NCBI GenBank assembly: GCA_025558095.1
Contig: JAIVFI010000002.1
Location: 372,001 to 436,000 of the forward strand
DNA length: 64,000 bases
Source: Hyaloraphidium curvatum
Lineage: Eukaryota; Monoblepharomycota; Hyaloraphidiomycetes; Hyaloraphidiales; Hyaloraphidiaceae
Reading direction: 5' to 3'
Part shown: positions 19,745 through 31,405 of the stretch, in pieces
Numbering within the stretch: position 1 is the stretch's first letter
Layout: every line of letters begins with the position of its first letter
Made by a program: the position numbers and the translations under genes
Notes under the pieces: generated by a model
Database searches by the model: none
What the model saw: the letters and a program-made list of their open reading frames with translations, nothing else
What the model was told of the DNA's origin: nothing

Positions 19745-21195
19745 TCACCCCTGTCGACCCGACGGCGGGTAGGTTGAATTAAACGACAAAGGCCTAGGTA
19801 GGGTATCGATCAAATGCTCTTGGCTGCGGTTCATCGGTCCAAGCTTCGAAGGGCAACCAGCTGGTCGACCGCATCTGCAGAGTGACATCGCGAAATGAAG
19901 CATGAGGTCGCGCACGGAGGCGAGAATGGAAGCCCGACCTTTCAAAAGCCTAAAGTTGTAATCCAGCAAGGCTTGGCTTTCGAACCTTCCGTCGCGAAGG
20001 AGGGCAACGACCGCAAGGTGCCTCCAGATAGTCGTCAGCGAGGTGCGCAGCCGCATTGGTGTGCGCTTACCGGCCGACTTGCCGCAGATGGAGTACCATC
20101 CCACTGCTGAGTCGTATCGTGCTGCCGCTTTCCCCGTCAAAGACACTCTCCACGTTCTCGAACGACGCATCGCGGGAATAGATGGACGAAACGTCCAGCG
20201 CAACGTCGATCATGTCCGAGCAGAGCTCGTAAGACTGCACGTCCACCGGTGATGAGTCGGTTGCGATGTAGATCTTCGACACGACATCGAAAAGGAACGC
20301 TTTTTCGATGTTGGAGCTCTGACGGAGTGTCGGAGTGGTGCCCCAGCACGGCAACAAGGCGGTCAGACACCAACGCTACAGAGATTGTTGAGGAGATTCT
20401 CGAGGGTGGGAAGCTCAACGATGAGCTTCTGGATGACCTTGCTGAAGGCCTCGAAGATGGAATGGTCGTAAATGGTTGTGAGGTAGAAGCTGAGCTGGAC
20501 ATTTTCGAATCCGGCATCCCCAAGCTCGTCCGTGATCCTCTGATGGATATCGCGCTGGGTATCTGCGGCGTAGAGCAGCCTCAGGGGGCGCCGAATCACC
20601 CAATCATCGCCCAAGCCCACCAATCTTCTGGTCTTCCGACAGCCCGTCCACCTTGTGGATAAAGACCTCAAAGGCAATCTTCGGGTTGATTCGGTATGCG
20701 GCCGTGACGATCATGAAAAGGCGAGCCAGGGATTCCATGTAGTCGTCCTGGATGGCGAAGTGTCGGCGGCGATGACTCGGGTTTCGCCCGGCCAACGGTA
20801 CCTGGGCGTCCAGGACAAACACCAAAACGCCGCACCGCTTGTAGACGGCCTCCGCGTCAAAGCTGCGGTCGAAAGCGTCCGCATGCCCGGGAAAATCCCA
20901 CAGCTCAAAGTCCGTGAACGATCTGGGCAGCTCAAGACGTCAGGCCCCGTCCATGCCGCGATCGCGGGCCGGGAGGACGCACGCCACATCCATGCGACCT
21001 ATCCTGCTCGTGCTTTCCAGGAAGAGCGTCTCGTTGGGCGACATTTTGTGGAACACGACGCGTTGGATGCTCGACTTGCCCGACCTTTCGCGGCCGCCGG
21101 AATGGACGTTCAAGAGGGGCGGGGGCGCGGCTTGGGGCGCTCGCCCACCTCCGAAGGCCCATCAGGATCAGAAGCGGCCGGCCCGGGTCCCCCAT
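19745..21195 (-). CDS. RagC/D-type GTPase (Gtr2 family)
   Basis: Ras-related GTPase that pairs with RagA/B (Gtr1) on the lysosome or vacuole to signal amino acids to TORC1. ATG 21195 begins [16 protein letters not shown]; a 64 bp intron (21085-21148) restores the P-loop as [20 protein letters not shown]. Later exons give [26 protein letters not shown] (G3), [37 protein letters not shown] (G4 HKVD, diagnostic of RagC/D), [30 protein letters not shown] and [20 protein letters not shown]. The C-terminal roadblock-like domain ends [11 protein letters not shown]. Several short introns remain; only the first is placed exactly. Confidence 0.92.
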
Positions 21196-21296
21196 CGCGA
21201 CCGCGGTAGCACAACGCGTACAGAGTTTCCGCTGCTAAAAGCTAAGCTAAGAACTCCTCGCTGCTAAAGAGCCATTTATGGCCGTTTCGGCAAAGC

Positions 21297-22442
21297 TTGC
21301 CCACCCTACCCGCGCGCGCGCTCCACACCGGACAGCCCCGAATTGGAATCGCCCGTGCACCCCGAGCTCGAGAACAAATGCCGCCAATCCGGTGGAGAAG
21401 GTTCATATTTGTTGCTGCCTTCCACCTGGCGTGCTCTAATGGAGCAAACAGAGTCGTCCGCTCGACACGGTCTCCTGTCGGAACCACTCGCGCCCTGCCT
21501 GACGCTTTGCGGTGGAGGATCATTTGCAAATGGGCAGACGGCCAGCCAAAGGCGCAGATCGCACGGGAGCTTTTGGTTTCTCGTCGGAGCGTGGCCCGCG
21601 TCGTTACCTGCTTCACGACGTGGGGCTGCGTGACGAGCCCGCTCACCGGCCGCCGAGGACGCAAACGCCTTCTGAGCCCGGGCCAGGAGCAGCAAGTCGT
21701 AGACTTTGTCGTGGCAAACAACACTCTCTACCTGGATCAGATCGTCTCGCGCGTCTCGGATGCCTCTGGAGTACAGTTCTCCGTCAGTGCTCTTTGGGAA
21801 CTCCTCCACCGGAACGGAATCACCCGGAAGGTCGTCGAGACGGCGGCAAAGGAGCGCTGCGAAGCACAGCGCATTGATTTCCAGCTGAGGATATCAAAGT
21901 ACGACCCGCGAATGATCGTAGCCGTGGACGAATCAGGGTACAACGAGAACACGCTTATCCGCAAGTACGGCTGGGCTCCCATTGGGCTACGTGCGATTGC
22001 TTCCGTTCCGTTTGTGAGGGGCCAAAAGTACAGCATCCTGGCCGCTATGGACATGAAGGGCTACGTTGCTTGGCGTTTTCAAGAGGGGTCAATCAAAGGG
22101 GCTGACTTTTGCGACTTTCTCGAGAAGGACCTCCTCCCACGCATTCCAACGTTCAGTGTCATCCTTCTGGACAATGCAAGCATCCACAAGGATCCGCGCA
22201 TTCGTCCTCTCTGCGAGAGATTCGGAGTTTTCCTCGAGTTCCTGTCACCATACTCCCCGGACTTTGACCCCATTGAGCACTCCTTTTTTCACCTCAAGCA
22301 GCTCATGAGGAGGTACGAGGACTTTGTCAGGACGTTTCCAGACGCAAAGGACGCTATCAACTTCATGTGCACTCAGATTACTGAGGCCATGGCACGGGCT
22401 TGCTTCAAAGGGGCGGGATACCGCATTGACTTTGACTGCTAA
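21297..22442 (+). CDS. IS630/Tc1-mariner-type transposase
   Basis: DDE transposase, apparently intact, 381 residues from the first ATG; the domain itself begins about residue 65. An N-terminal helix-turn-helix (LRWRIICKWADGQPKAQIAR) precedes a second one (FSVSALWELLHRNGI). Catalytic Asp residues lie in MIVAVDESGYNE and VILLDNASIHKD, and the third carboxylate in SPDFDPIEHSFFHLK. I could not find convincing terminal inverted repeats in the flanks (21196-21296, 22443-22504). It is not closely similar to the transposases of the two large elements. It sits between RagC/D and the PHD gene. Confidence 0.88.
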   Translation: MPTLPARALHTGQPRIGIARAPRAREQMPPIRWRRFIFVAAFHLACSNGANRVVRSTRSPVGTTRALPDALRWRIICKWADGQPKAQIARELLVSRRSVARVVTCFTTWGCVTSPLTGRRGRKRLLSPGQEQQVVDFVVANNTLYLDQIVSRVSDASGVQFSVSALWELLHRNGITRKVVETAAKERCEAQRIDFQLRISKYDPRMIVAVDESGYNENTLIRKYGWAPIGLRAIASVPFVRGQKYSILAAMDMKGYVAWRFQEGSIKGADFCDFLEKDLLPRIPTFSVILLDNASIHKDPRIRPLCERFGVFLEFLSPYSPDFDPIEHSFFHLKQLMRRYEDFVRTFPDAKDAINFMCTQITEAMARACFKGAGYRIDFDC

Positions 22443-22504
22443 ACGAGTACAGGGCTACTAATGTAACGTTGCGATTACTTGCAAATAACAGATGTTAAAT
22501 TCGT

Positions 22505-24930
22505 TCACGAGTTGCTGTACAGATCGGACCCGACCATGACAACATCTTTGGTGCGCTTCCCAGGGAGGCAGTACAAAGCAATGTGCCCTTCAACGGCGGG
22601 AACGTCGATGAGCTTCTGCTGGGGAGAAAGCATCTCGAAGGGGAGGAGGTGAAAGGTCATGGTCTTTTCCCCTGCAGGGTCCTGCCACTCAGCCTTGTGG
22701 TGATCTTTGAACTGGGGACACTTCGTGACGATGCTCCAGACGGTCTCGTCCCCAAGTAGTCTCTCCTTGGGCCACAACGGAGCTGATGCGGCAATCTCGC
22801 CGTCATCGTTGCGCTTGCTCAGCGAAACGGAGTAGGTCGGCTTGAAGTTGCCCATGGGGCCGTCGGGCGTAAAGGCCATAGGCTCAGTCACGCCTGCAAT
22901 ATGGAGATGCATCCAGATGGGTGTGAAAGACGCTGTACGCACGGTCGCACCTGGCGAGGGGCCCGCGTTGGGGGCAGCGAGGGGGCTCATGAACGGGTTC
23001 CCGTCATTCTGTTCTCGGGGGGCACCACCAGTGCCCCAGTCCGGCTTGGACATGACAGGAACGGTCCTGGCAAGACCTTGCTTCCGAAGCGATGCCCGAA
23101 TGGCGTCGAGAGCCGTCGTTCCGCCCGGGGGGTTTTCGAAGTCGACGTAGTCGGGGTCGGTCGGGGTCAAGCCTTTCTTTTCCGTCTCTATCTGAATTCG
23201 GTGTAAGCGTACAAGACAACGCGGTAAAGTAACGATACATACGGCCATCCGTACCCAATGATGGGAGTCCTGAAGGTCGAACTGGCCGTGGCACATGCCG
23301 TGCATCAGGAAACAGCGTGGGCCGTGAACCCGGGTCATCAGGTCCCCGACGTGCGTGTGGCCCCTCGTCTTGCACACGGGAATGTAGAGCTTGTTGAGCT
23401 TAGACAAACGATCGGGCAGGCTGGATGTTGTGCCAGCTGTTCCAACTTCTCTCCCACCAGTGACCTGCTCGGGCCACGGAAGTCTCGTCGACATAGACAT
23501 AACCAGCAAAGACGCCGAATCCTACCACACCGGTCGACGTCCCCAAGGGGTTGGCAGTCTGTGTGGCAGCCTGGACGGCGGCGGGGTCGAACAGGGGCGG
23601 GGCACCGAGAGCGCCGGCCTGGGACAAGCCAAACGTGATGCCCTTGACCTCCACAATGTCGATTCCCGGAATGAGCTGACGCCGGCGCAGCAAGTTACGA
23701 AGCGCCTCGTCATCGGTAACGTGGCAGACATGCACGTCTTTGGGCTTTGTCGAGTTATGGTTGCCCGAGATGTAGGTGAGCAGAGGTGCCCCATCCGAGC
23801 GGTGCGGAACGAATACGCCGATGTGCCAATTGGGGCTATGGATCTGCTTGGCAGCTTGACCCAAGAACGCCGCGATGGTGATGCTGTCGATCGGCCCCAG
23901 ATCGAGCTGGACGGTGGACATCGTAGAGCCCATCATCTTGGTGCCAGTTACAGCCGCAAACTTGACTGGAACATCGCATGTGAGCGTAATGCAAGAAAAA
24001 GCGCGATTGCTGCGATTCCACACCCTCATAGACGGTAGCGAGCTCAGCCTTCTCCTTGGCCGTCAATGGCTTGGTCGGTTTCTCGTCTGCCTTCTTTCCT
24101 CCCTTCTTCCGCTTGGGCCCCCATTCGAAGTAGGCGGCCTCCACGACCACGGACGACTCGCTCGAAGGGGTGGGCGGCGGTTTGGGCAGAGCATGGGTGA
24201 TTCTGGACGGTGTGTCGTCGAGAGGTGCCGATGCCGGCTCGGATTCCTCGACAACCACGGCGGGCTTGGGTACAGTGCTCTGCGTCTGATGCTTCTTGCT
24301 CATGCGTGCTTTCTTCGGAGCCTGTTGGGAGCCATCTTCTGCGTGGTGGCTTGGGGATGGTAACGGTCGTGACGAATCACCATCCAGTGCCCACCTTTCC
24401 CTTGCTGGCAGCCCGAGCAAATCCAGCTCATGCTTTTGCCGGGCCTCTTGTTGATGCCGTTGCACCTTGTGTGCTGGTAAACCTTGCACTCGTCGCAATC
24501 GATCATGGGCTTGCCGTCGTCGAAGTCGTGCCCCTCGGCACCGCAGACGCACTTGAAATCCCAGCTCTCCGCGTCCGCGCTGTCGACGTCCTCATTGCTC
24601 GTAGTAGTGCCTTGTTTTCCTGAAGGGGAGGAGTGCTGTCAGTCCGGCTGCCAAACGGGAACCGACCTGCAGCTCGGACTGCCTCGTAGCACGTCTTGCA
24701 CACGGAGTGGTCGCCGGCCTGGAGCTTCTTCTGTCCCTTGATTCTCGTGCCGCAGACCTCGGCATTGTCACGGCTCAAGGTGATCCAGCGCAAGTAGTCG
24801 GAAGGGCGGCCGGCCTTCTGGAGCGTGGACTCGTGGGCGTCGCGCTGCCTGCAGTTCCTGTTGCAGACGACGCAATTGTCACATAGAGCGCATGAAATCT
24901 GAAACTTCTCCGGGTCCTGCGGAGGCGCCA
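22505..24930 (-). CDS. PHD-finger protein, multi-exon
   Basis: Probable chromatin reader. ATG 24930 starts MAPPQDPEKFQISCALCDNC, a Cys-rich region with CxxC pairs (CALCDNCVVCNRNC, later CKTC). After a short intron the PHD finger reads CVCGAEGH, CDECKVYQHTRCNG, WICSGC, a C4HC3 pattern. A basic, disordered linker follows (KKARMSKKHQ, KRKKGGKKADEK). The C-terminal 450 residues contain conserved-looking stretches (STVQLDLGPIDSITIAAFLG, THVGDLMTRVHGPRC, MHGMCHGQFDL, FKPTYSVSLSKRND) that I cannot assign; a PINIT/SP-RING SUMO-ligase architecture was considered but the cysteine spacing does not fit. Exon limits are partly unresolved. Confidence 0.65.
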
Positions 24931-25232
24931 TTGCCTTCTTCCGTGGGCTGGGGGGGGGGGCAGATTCGAGGACGTTTGGTGCCTGAGTTTTGCGCGCGCG
25001 CGGGTGGGCAAGCTTTGGAGAAAGGGCAATAAGGCTGAACAAGCCGTCAAGCGGCTAGCCCTGACAAACATTTCGCCTATGCACGATGCAGGAACAGCGA
25101 AATCAGTCTGCCGGGGTAAAGGTTTGTGGAGGCCACGATCAACGCAGAAGGGCGAAAGTGCCCGATCAGCGAAGTACGGGCAAAGAGGCGAGAGAATAAA
25201 TAAGAGGGAGAGGAGAGGAGGGATGGAGGCGT

Positions 25233-27264
25233 TCACGACTTGGAAGGAGCCGCACGACGCCGGCGGGCCGCGGTGTCCCCGCTGCCTTCCGAGCCTCGAG
25301 CGCGACCCCCAGAGCGTCCGCCGGGCATGTAGTCCCCATCTCCGTCATCATCAGGAGCACCCCGAGCCTGCCCACGAGCACGACGAGGAGCGGCGGCATC
25401 CTGGGCGGGTTCGACGGCCGTCGGGCTCGCGATCTCCTGGGATTCGGCAGCCCGCAGTCCGCGGGAAGACGGGTGCGCACGGGCTCCCGACCCCGGCTTG
25501 AAGCCGAGCGGCCGCGCGCCGTCGAACAGGAGCTGGTGCCAGAACAGGTAGAGCATGTTCCGCGCGCTGTTGATGTCCCGGTTCCAGCGCACGTGGCAGG
25601 TCCGGCACTCCTTGACGCGCCACGTCTTGCCCACGAGCTGGCCCGATTTGCACCGGTTGCACTTCTGGCTGCTGCCGTGCTCGTGGATCGAGACGCCGAC
25701 GACGACCTTCATGAACTCGCGACGGTAGGTGATGAGGGGCGCGGAGGCGTGGCCTTGGCTGTTGTGGGGGAAGACAGCAGCGCCCACAGCGGCCAGAAGC
25801 GTGCCGATCCGGCAGGTCAGGGGATCCTTGGCACCTTGCCGCACCATCCAGAAGAGCACCTGGCGGGAGCGGAAGTAGCGCGCGAGTCGGCGCCGCCTGG
25901 GCATCAACGAAGAGTGAGCGAGGTCAAGGTGGTCTGCAAGCCGCGAGACTTGCCTCAGTTCCTCCTGACCGTAGAAGGTCGTGACCTCCCGAAGATCCGC
26001 GAGAACGTAGTCGGCGTACTCGGCGTAGCCCTTGTACGTCAGAGACCGCGAAGTCGGGATCCTGGACTGCCACTCGGCGATCGAGATCCCCGTCCGCGCG
26101 AGCGTCGTCTCCTTGAGCATCCGCTGCAGCTTTGCCTCGTCGCGGACGAAGCCAGACTTGTGGCGGTACAGCGAGGTCGAAGCACGGCGCTCGATCTCCC
26201 AGCTTCCGCGGGTGCCGAAGCCCGTAATCCCCCAGATGCGGTCCCGCGCGGCGTCGGTGCCCACGCCGAAGAACTCCTTGAGGTGGCGACGGTGCTTCTT
26301 CTCCTCCGATTTGGAGCGTTTGCGGTACGTGGGAGGAGGGGAGCGCGCGGCGGGGTGGCTGCGGCGAACGGGATCATCGAACTGCGAGTACGGGCGGAGC
26401 TGGTGGAGCGGGTTGTTGCACACCGGCGGGCGACCCTCCCGGGCGGCCTTGGCGGTCTCGTCGCAGTAGTGCTGCCGGCGCAGCTCCTTGATCCGGCCAG
26501 TGGAGAGGAGGGTCTTGGGCTGCTCCCTGATGATGATGTACCGCGTGATTTTGCCGTCGGGGTGCCGCACGACGATCGCGCTGTCGAGATCGGACAGGCG
26601 CCGGTTGGCGTTGGCGTACCCGTTGCGCGGGTCGAGCAGCTTCAGCCCAAGCTTCTTGCCGATGGTGAGGTCACCGGCGAGGAACTCTTTCCTGTTCGGG
26701 TCGAAACCGGCCGGCGTGCAGTTGAGCCTCCCCGCGTTGTAGCCGATCCGCTCCTTGATCTCCTCGCGCCCCTGCGGAGTGTCCAGCGCGTAGCGCGTGG
26801 CCGCATCGCCGAGCCGATGCTTCTTTGGCTTCGCGGGCTGTCCTGCGCTTGGGACGCGGGCACCCCTCGAAGGCGGCTGCGCCGGCTGCCCTGCACCCGG
26901 TATACGAGCACCCCTCGAAGGCTGCCCGGCGCCTGCGCTGCCCGCCTGCTTGCCGCCGCCCGCCTGCTTGCCGCCGTTGTCCGACTGCCCGCTTCCAGAG
27001 CCGCTCCGATTCGTCTCGCCCCGCTTGCGCACGATAACGATCTCGTACGTAGTCGTGAGGAGGTGCAGGCTGGCGCCGTCGTAGCTGAAGTGCCGAGGGA
27101 TCGACTTGGTCGTGGCCGTCTCGTGGAAGGTGAGCGCCGAGACGCCCTTGCGCGAGTCCTTGCTCCCCGTCTTGCGCCGCTTGCCGGTCCGGAAGATCTC
27201 GTTGAGCCAATACCCCGGGTCCTGCTTCATGACCGCGACCTCGGGCAAGGCGTGCGCACCCGCC
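25233..27264 (-). CDS. Fanzor (TnpB-like RNA-guided nuclease) module of element 1
   Basis: C-terminal exons of the composite gene, about 658 residues after splicing. Family role: RNA-guided DNA endonuclease related to TnpB and Cas12. RuvC-I is AGFDPNRKEF. The stretch AAVGAAVFPHNSQGHASAP corresponds to the RuvC-II strand but lacks an acidic residue there; the Glu in IHEHGSSQKC is placed as in the rearranged Fanzor active site. The zinc ribbon is CNRCKSG and CRTC. RuvC-III is VRWNRDINSARNMLY, with the Asp and Asn intact. A Gly/Gln/Pro linker with imperfect RGARIPGAGQP repeats lies at about 26850-26990. The opposite-strand 663-codon ORF is a shadow. Confidence 0.88.
25897..25953 (-). other. Probable GC-AG intron in the Fanzor module
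   Basis: Minus-strand gcaagt donor and tgcccag acceptor define 57 nt. Removal joins EELR to RRRRLARYF, exactly the product of splicing the 57 nt GT-AG intron at the same site in element 2 (55007-55063). Being a multiple of three without stops, it leaves an open frame if retained. Confidence 0.75.
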
Positions 27265-27312
27265 CTGGAATCTGTCAGGATCGAGCTATGCACAGAGAAA
27301 CAATGAACTCAC

Positions 27313-30300
27313 TTGACCAAAGCCTCGTGAATGGCGGTCATGGAGAAGGGCATCATCCGAGGACGGAAGCGGATCTCCGTCAGCAAGGTACCGGGAGACT
27401 TGGATGCGATCCAGGCGGGTGCCGCCGGTCCAGCCTTGGCCGCGTCCTTGCGCGAAGCTTTTGAAGCGGCCGTCGCCTCGACAGCAGCGGCGTGAACGCT
27501 GGCGATGCCTTCCCGGAGTTCGCGCTCGCGCTCAAAGAAAGGATCGTCCTCGGCCGCATCTTCGTCTTCCGCGACGCGGTCTTTGGAAAGGTGCTTCTCG
27601 AGCTGCACCGGCTCGCCGCTGCGTGTACCGTGCAGAGCCGCCGTGCGCATCCGGACGGAGCGCTCTCTCTCGAAAAAGTCATCGTCCGCGCCGTCGTCAG
27701 CTTCCTCCACGACCAGGGGCTCCGAGAACGGCGAAGCGGAAAACTTGGTGTACCCGTGATCGGGCCCCCGGTGCGGCACAGGTACCGCGGCCCGCTTCTC
27801 CGCCCGCCTCTGCTCGCCCGGCCGCGGCACGGCTTTGCCGTGCTCCCAGTACACCCTCTTCAGCTTGAAAAGGCGGTCGATCCGCTGCGCCTCCGTCTCG
27901 GGCTTGCGGCGCCGCTGCGAGGCGAGCTGGTGGGCATCCGTACCCGCCTGCGGAGCATCGACCGGCGCGCCGACGTCCATAGCGTCTCCGGCAGCCAGCG
28001 TTCCACCGACATTGGACGGACCGCCAGCACCGGATGACAGTCCTTCCCGCGCGCGGAAGAGCTCGGGGTGGTTCTCCCGATTCCTTGCCTCGATCCGGCC
28101 GCGTTGCACCTTGAGCTTCAGCTTCACCGCGTAGAAGGGATGAACGCTGGCTGACCAGTCCTTTTCCTCCAGCCCCGCAATGCCGAGCACCTTGGGGTCC
28201 GTCTCGCCGGCCTCGCGCCTGCGGATGAGCTCCCGCACCTCCCCTTCGGTCGACCGGCGCAGATGAGGCGGCACGTAGAGCTGGCCCTCGCGCGCGTTGT
28301 GTGCGCGCATGGCGTCGTTCGTGGGGAAGAAATAGGGCAGGTAGACGAAGGGGAGGTGGTGCTGGAAGCAATAGTCCATCGAAGCACGGATCTTGTAGTT
28401 GGCTTTGGTGATGGCCAGCGCCACGGCCTTCAGCTCCGGGTCGCCAAAGGTCCCCTTGAAGCGCCCCTCCGTATACTCCTGGAAGTGCTCATAGCTCTCC
28501 TTCTGGTCGTCAGTCCACACCCTTTCCTGCGTGATCCGCGGCGGGAACGAATGTTTGATCGGCGGCAGCCCCTTGGCCTCGCGCTCCAGATGGCCCCAGA
28601 CCACGTACGTCGGCGGGGGCTTGGGGATGCCTTTGCCAGAGGTCTTGCCGTTCGCACCGGAAAGCTGCGACCCCTGGACGTGCTCGGGATAGCAGCCGCG
28701 AAGCTCCTGGACGCAGTAAGCACCGAGCAGCGAAGCGTCGATGCTCATCTCGTAGGCGCGGTCTTTGCGAGGCTGCAGGAGGATCGACTCGCGCACCGCG
28801 GGGTCGACCTGCGCAAAGACCGCGCGGCGGAGGCAGTGTACGGCGGGATTCTGCGATTCGGCGTCCCTGACCCAGAAACGGGCCTCTGAGTGAACACGAC
28901 GAAAGCTCTTGTCGTCCGAGAGATAGTGCCCAAGGCCACCAGGGCGCTTCCAGAGCGGGAGAAGGAGGTCGTAATGCCGGTACCCGCACAGCAAGAGGCA
29001 CAGCACGGGATCACCCTCGCGCTTCTCGGCAGCGCCTTCGACCGCGATCTCCCGAGCGACCTCGAAGTGCAGACCGTGCTCGCCGTTTACCACGCAGATC
29101 CTGACGCGCAGCTCCTTGACCAGGGACTGCAGCGCGAAGTGATCGCCCCAGTAGAGGGCCTGGTCCGTCCCTTCGACCGCGGGTGCGTCCAGCCGCATAC
29201 GCTCCGCCAGCTGCGCGACGATGCGCTCCGGAACCAACTCCGGCGCCTCGAACTGCTCCAACCCGAGGCCCGCGGCCCAGCGAACCTCGTGCATGGGGTC
29301 GATCGTCTCGTCCAGCCTCGCGAAGAGCTCTTGCCGACGTTGCGGGCTCGTTGCCTCGTCCTCGAGCTCCCGACGCTCTTCTGCGGTGAGCTCAGGCGGC
29401 CCAAGATGCCCTTGCCGAAGTCCGTCGAGCAGGCACTGCACGAAAAAGTGCGCGGGAGTTCCAGGCTGCCGCGCTTCGCCCATCACCTCGTCCGCCACCA
29501 CGGAGCGCAGCTCGCGAACGGGACGACGGGCCCCCGAAATGCGGCAACCTTCCGACACCGATTCGAACAGGCAGTCCCCCTTGTCCGGCATGGTCTTGAT
29601 TTTCGCGAGCACCGCACCAACCACAAGGTTGCTCGCCCCGCGCGAATCGATAAGCTCCTGAATCTTGTCGATCTGCCGCACGAGCTCTCGGGCGCGAACC
29701 TTCAAAGTCTCGGCGGTGTGCATGTCGTAGGCGCTCAGCTGGCCCCGCATCACGACCAGGGAATGCACCTTCCCGCGCACAATGTCCTGGTCGATGGGCG
29801 ACAGAGGGTGCCGGCACGCGAGCTTGAGCAGCGCCGGAAGCTCTTCCTTCTCAAAGGCCTGGATTTGGAGGGCACAGTCGGAAAGGCTGGCCGCCGCGTG
29901 AACGTCGATGTTGAAGTGCCGAAGCGCCGAGAGCTCCTTGGCAGTCAGCTCGGGCCGGCAAAGGTCTGCGATCGGCTCGCCGCCGTGGGCAAAGTCCACG
30001 ATCTTGTCCGCCACCTTGGACGCCTTCTTCGAGGGCAGCGCAACGTCCTCGAGCTTGTAGGCGCGCTTGACGAACGCCTTCTCGTGCGAAACGAAGTTGA
30101 CGGCGATCTTGGTCTTGAAGTTCGCCTTGGCCATGGAAACCATGTCCATCACGGCGGTCTCGACGATGCCTTTGTAGGTGAGCTTGAGCCGCGGTAGGTG
30201 CGGGACGAGGATGCGCTTGGCGGCAGCCAACATGACCACGACGAGAAGCTTGTTCTTCCTCTTCCTCTCCGCGACCTCCTCTGCGGTCTCCTTCCGCTTC

Positions 30301-31350
30301 CCCGCATCCTTGGTGGCTGCCTCACCCTGCTGCGCGGGCGCGGGCGCTGCGGCGGAGCCCTCAGCGCCCTCGGGGTCGATCGTGATCTCGGCGGCCGCGG
30401 CGTCGACCTCCATTCCCTCGCGCGACTCCTCGTCCAGCGAATCGAGCATTGTCACGTCCTTGTCGCCGCCCGAGTCCTGCGGCAGCTGCATGGACATCAG
30501 CGCGTCCTCGAACGGCTCGTCCACGTCGATGGCGTCGGCGCTTTCGTCCGGCCCGCTCCCCCCGGCTGCATCATCGCAGCCTTCCTCCCCATCCCCAGCA
30601 TCCCCAGCATCCGCCCGCGCCGACTCGCGCAAATGCCCGGCCTGCTCGTACAGCTCCTCGTCGAGGCGGTCGACGTCGACCTCGGCCTCCCGGGCAAGCA
30701 GTTCCGCGGCGCACTTTCCGATCTCCTCGATCTGACGCCGGAGCTCGTCGAGGTCGGGGGGCTTCGGCACCTTGACGGATGGCGCGTTCCTCGCGTGGGC
30801 ATTGCCAAGGTTGGGCGAGACCCTGGAGCCCGTGGCCAACGACTTGACCACCGAGTAGGCGATGGCCCACAGGTTCTCAAAGTCTGCGTCGCGCAGGTCC
30901 TTGTGGAACGGCCCTATGTCGTAGTGCTTCTCGCCGTCCGGATCCATGATGAGGTGCATGGTGCAGTTGACGAGCAGAAGGACGACGATGACGATTGGGG
31001 TCCCCTCCAGCGCAGTCTTCTCGAGCACCTCGATGGTCTGCTTGGCAAGGTCGCCGTAGCTCTCGAACTGCCTCCCGTCCAGCACCACGGTCCTCTGCAT
31101 GGCCTCGCGCAACACAGCAGCCACGTCCTCTCGCCCGCGCAGGGTCTCGGTCGATCGCGCGTACCAGTTCAGCGCGCTGGTGGGACAAGAGCAGGGCCTG
31201 TCGACGAGGCTGGCGGCGCATATCGGGCAGGTTTCGAGGCGAAAAGGGGCAGCAGCGCCGGTCGCGGTTCCGCCGTCCGGCAGTCGGCGCCGGATAGCCT
31301 CCCGCATGATCTCGTAGGCCTTGTCCAGCGCGTCCTTGGGCATGAGGTCG
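27313..31350 (-). CDS. OTU-domain region of the element 1 polyprotein
   Basis: Middle exon, about 1,346 codons. It opens with MPKDALDKAYEIMRE and a Cys motif (CPICAASLVDRPCSC), then an acidic Asp/Glu/Ala-rich stretch (30,250-30,650) and helical regions. The OTU-like cysteine protease domain begins at MPDKGDCLFESVSEGC (catalytic Asp and Cys codons at 29571-29576), continues through LYWGDHFALQSLVKELRVRICVV and ends at CGYRHYDLLLPLW (His codon at 28974-28976). OTU proteases usually cleave ubiquitin or ubiquitin-like chains. Downstream lies a conserved block shared with element 2 (ITKANYKIRASMDYC, HLPFVYLPYFFP, ETDPKVLGIAGLEE). The exon ends TAIHEALVK at the intron joining the Fanzor. Fully open, which suggests recent activity or constraint. 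Confidence 0.82.
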
Positions 31351-31405
31351 CTGTGAACGAAAGGCATCAGGACGAGGTCCGCGCGAGACGAGGAAAAAAC
31401 CTTAC

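Noticed and set aside
22505-23509. SP-RING SUMO-ligase domain in the PHD gene
   Set aside because: The Cys/His order around THVGDLMTRVHGPRC is suggestive, but the spacing does not match the SP-RING consensus and no clear PINIT domain is seen.
25080-25232. Terminal inverted repeats of element 1
   Set aside because: Compared by eye with 34560-34700 and with the element 2 flanks; no convincing inverted match found.
25473-27464. 663-codon plus-strand ORF opposite the element 1 Fanzor
   Set aside because: Composition is a mirror of the GC-rich antisense gene; no motifs, while the minus strand has all Fanzor motifs.
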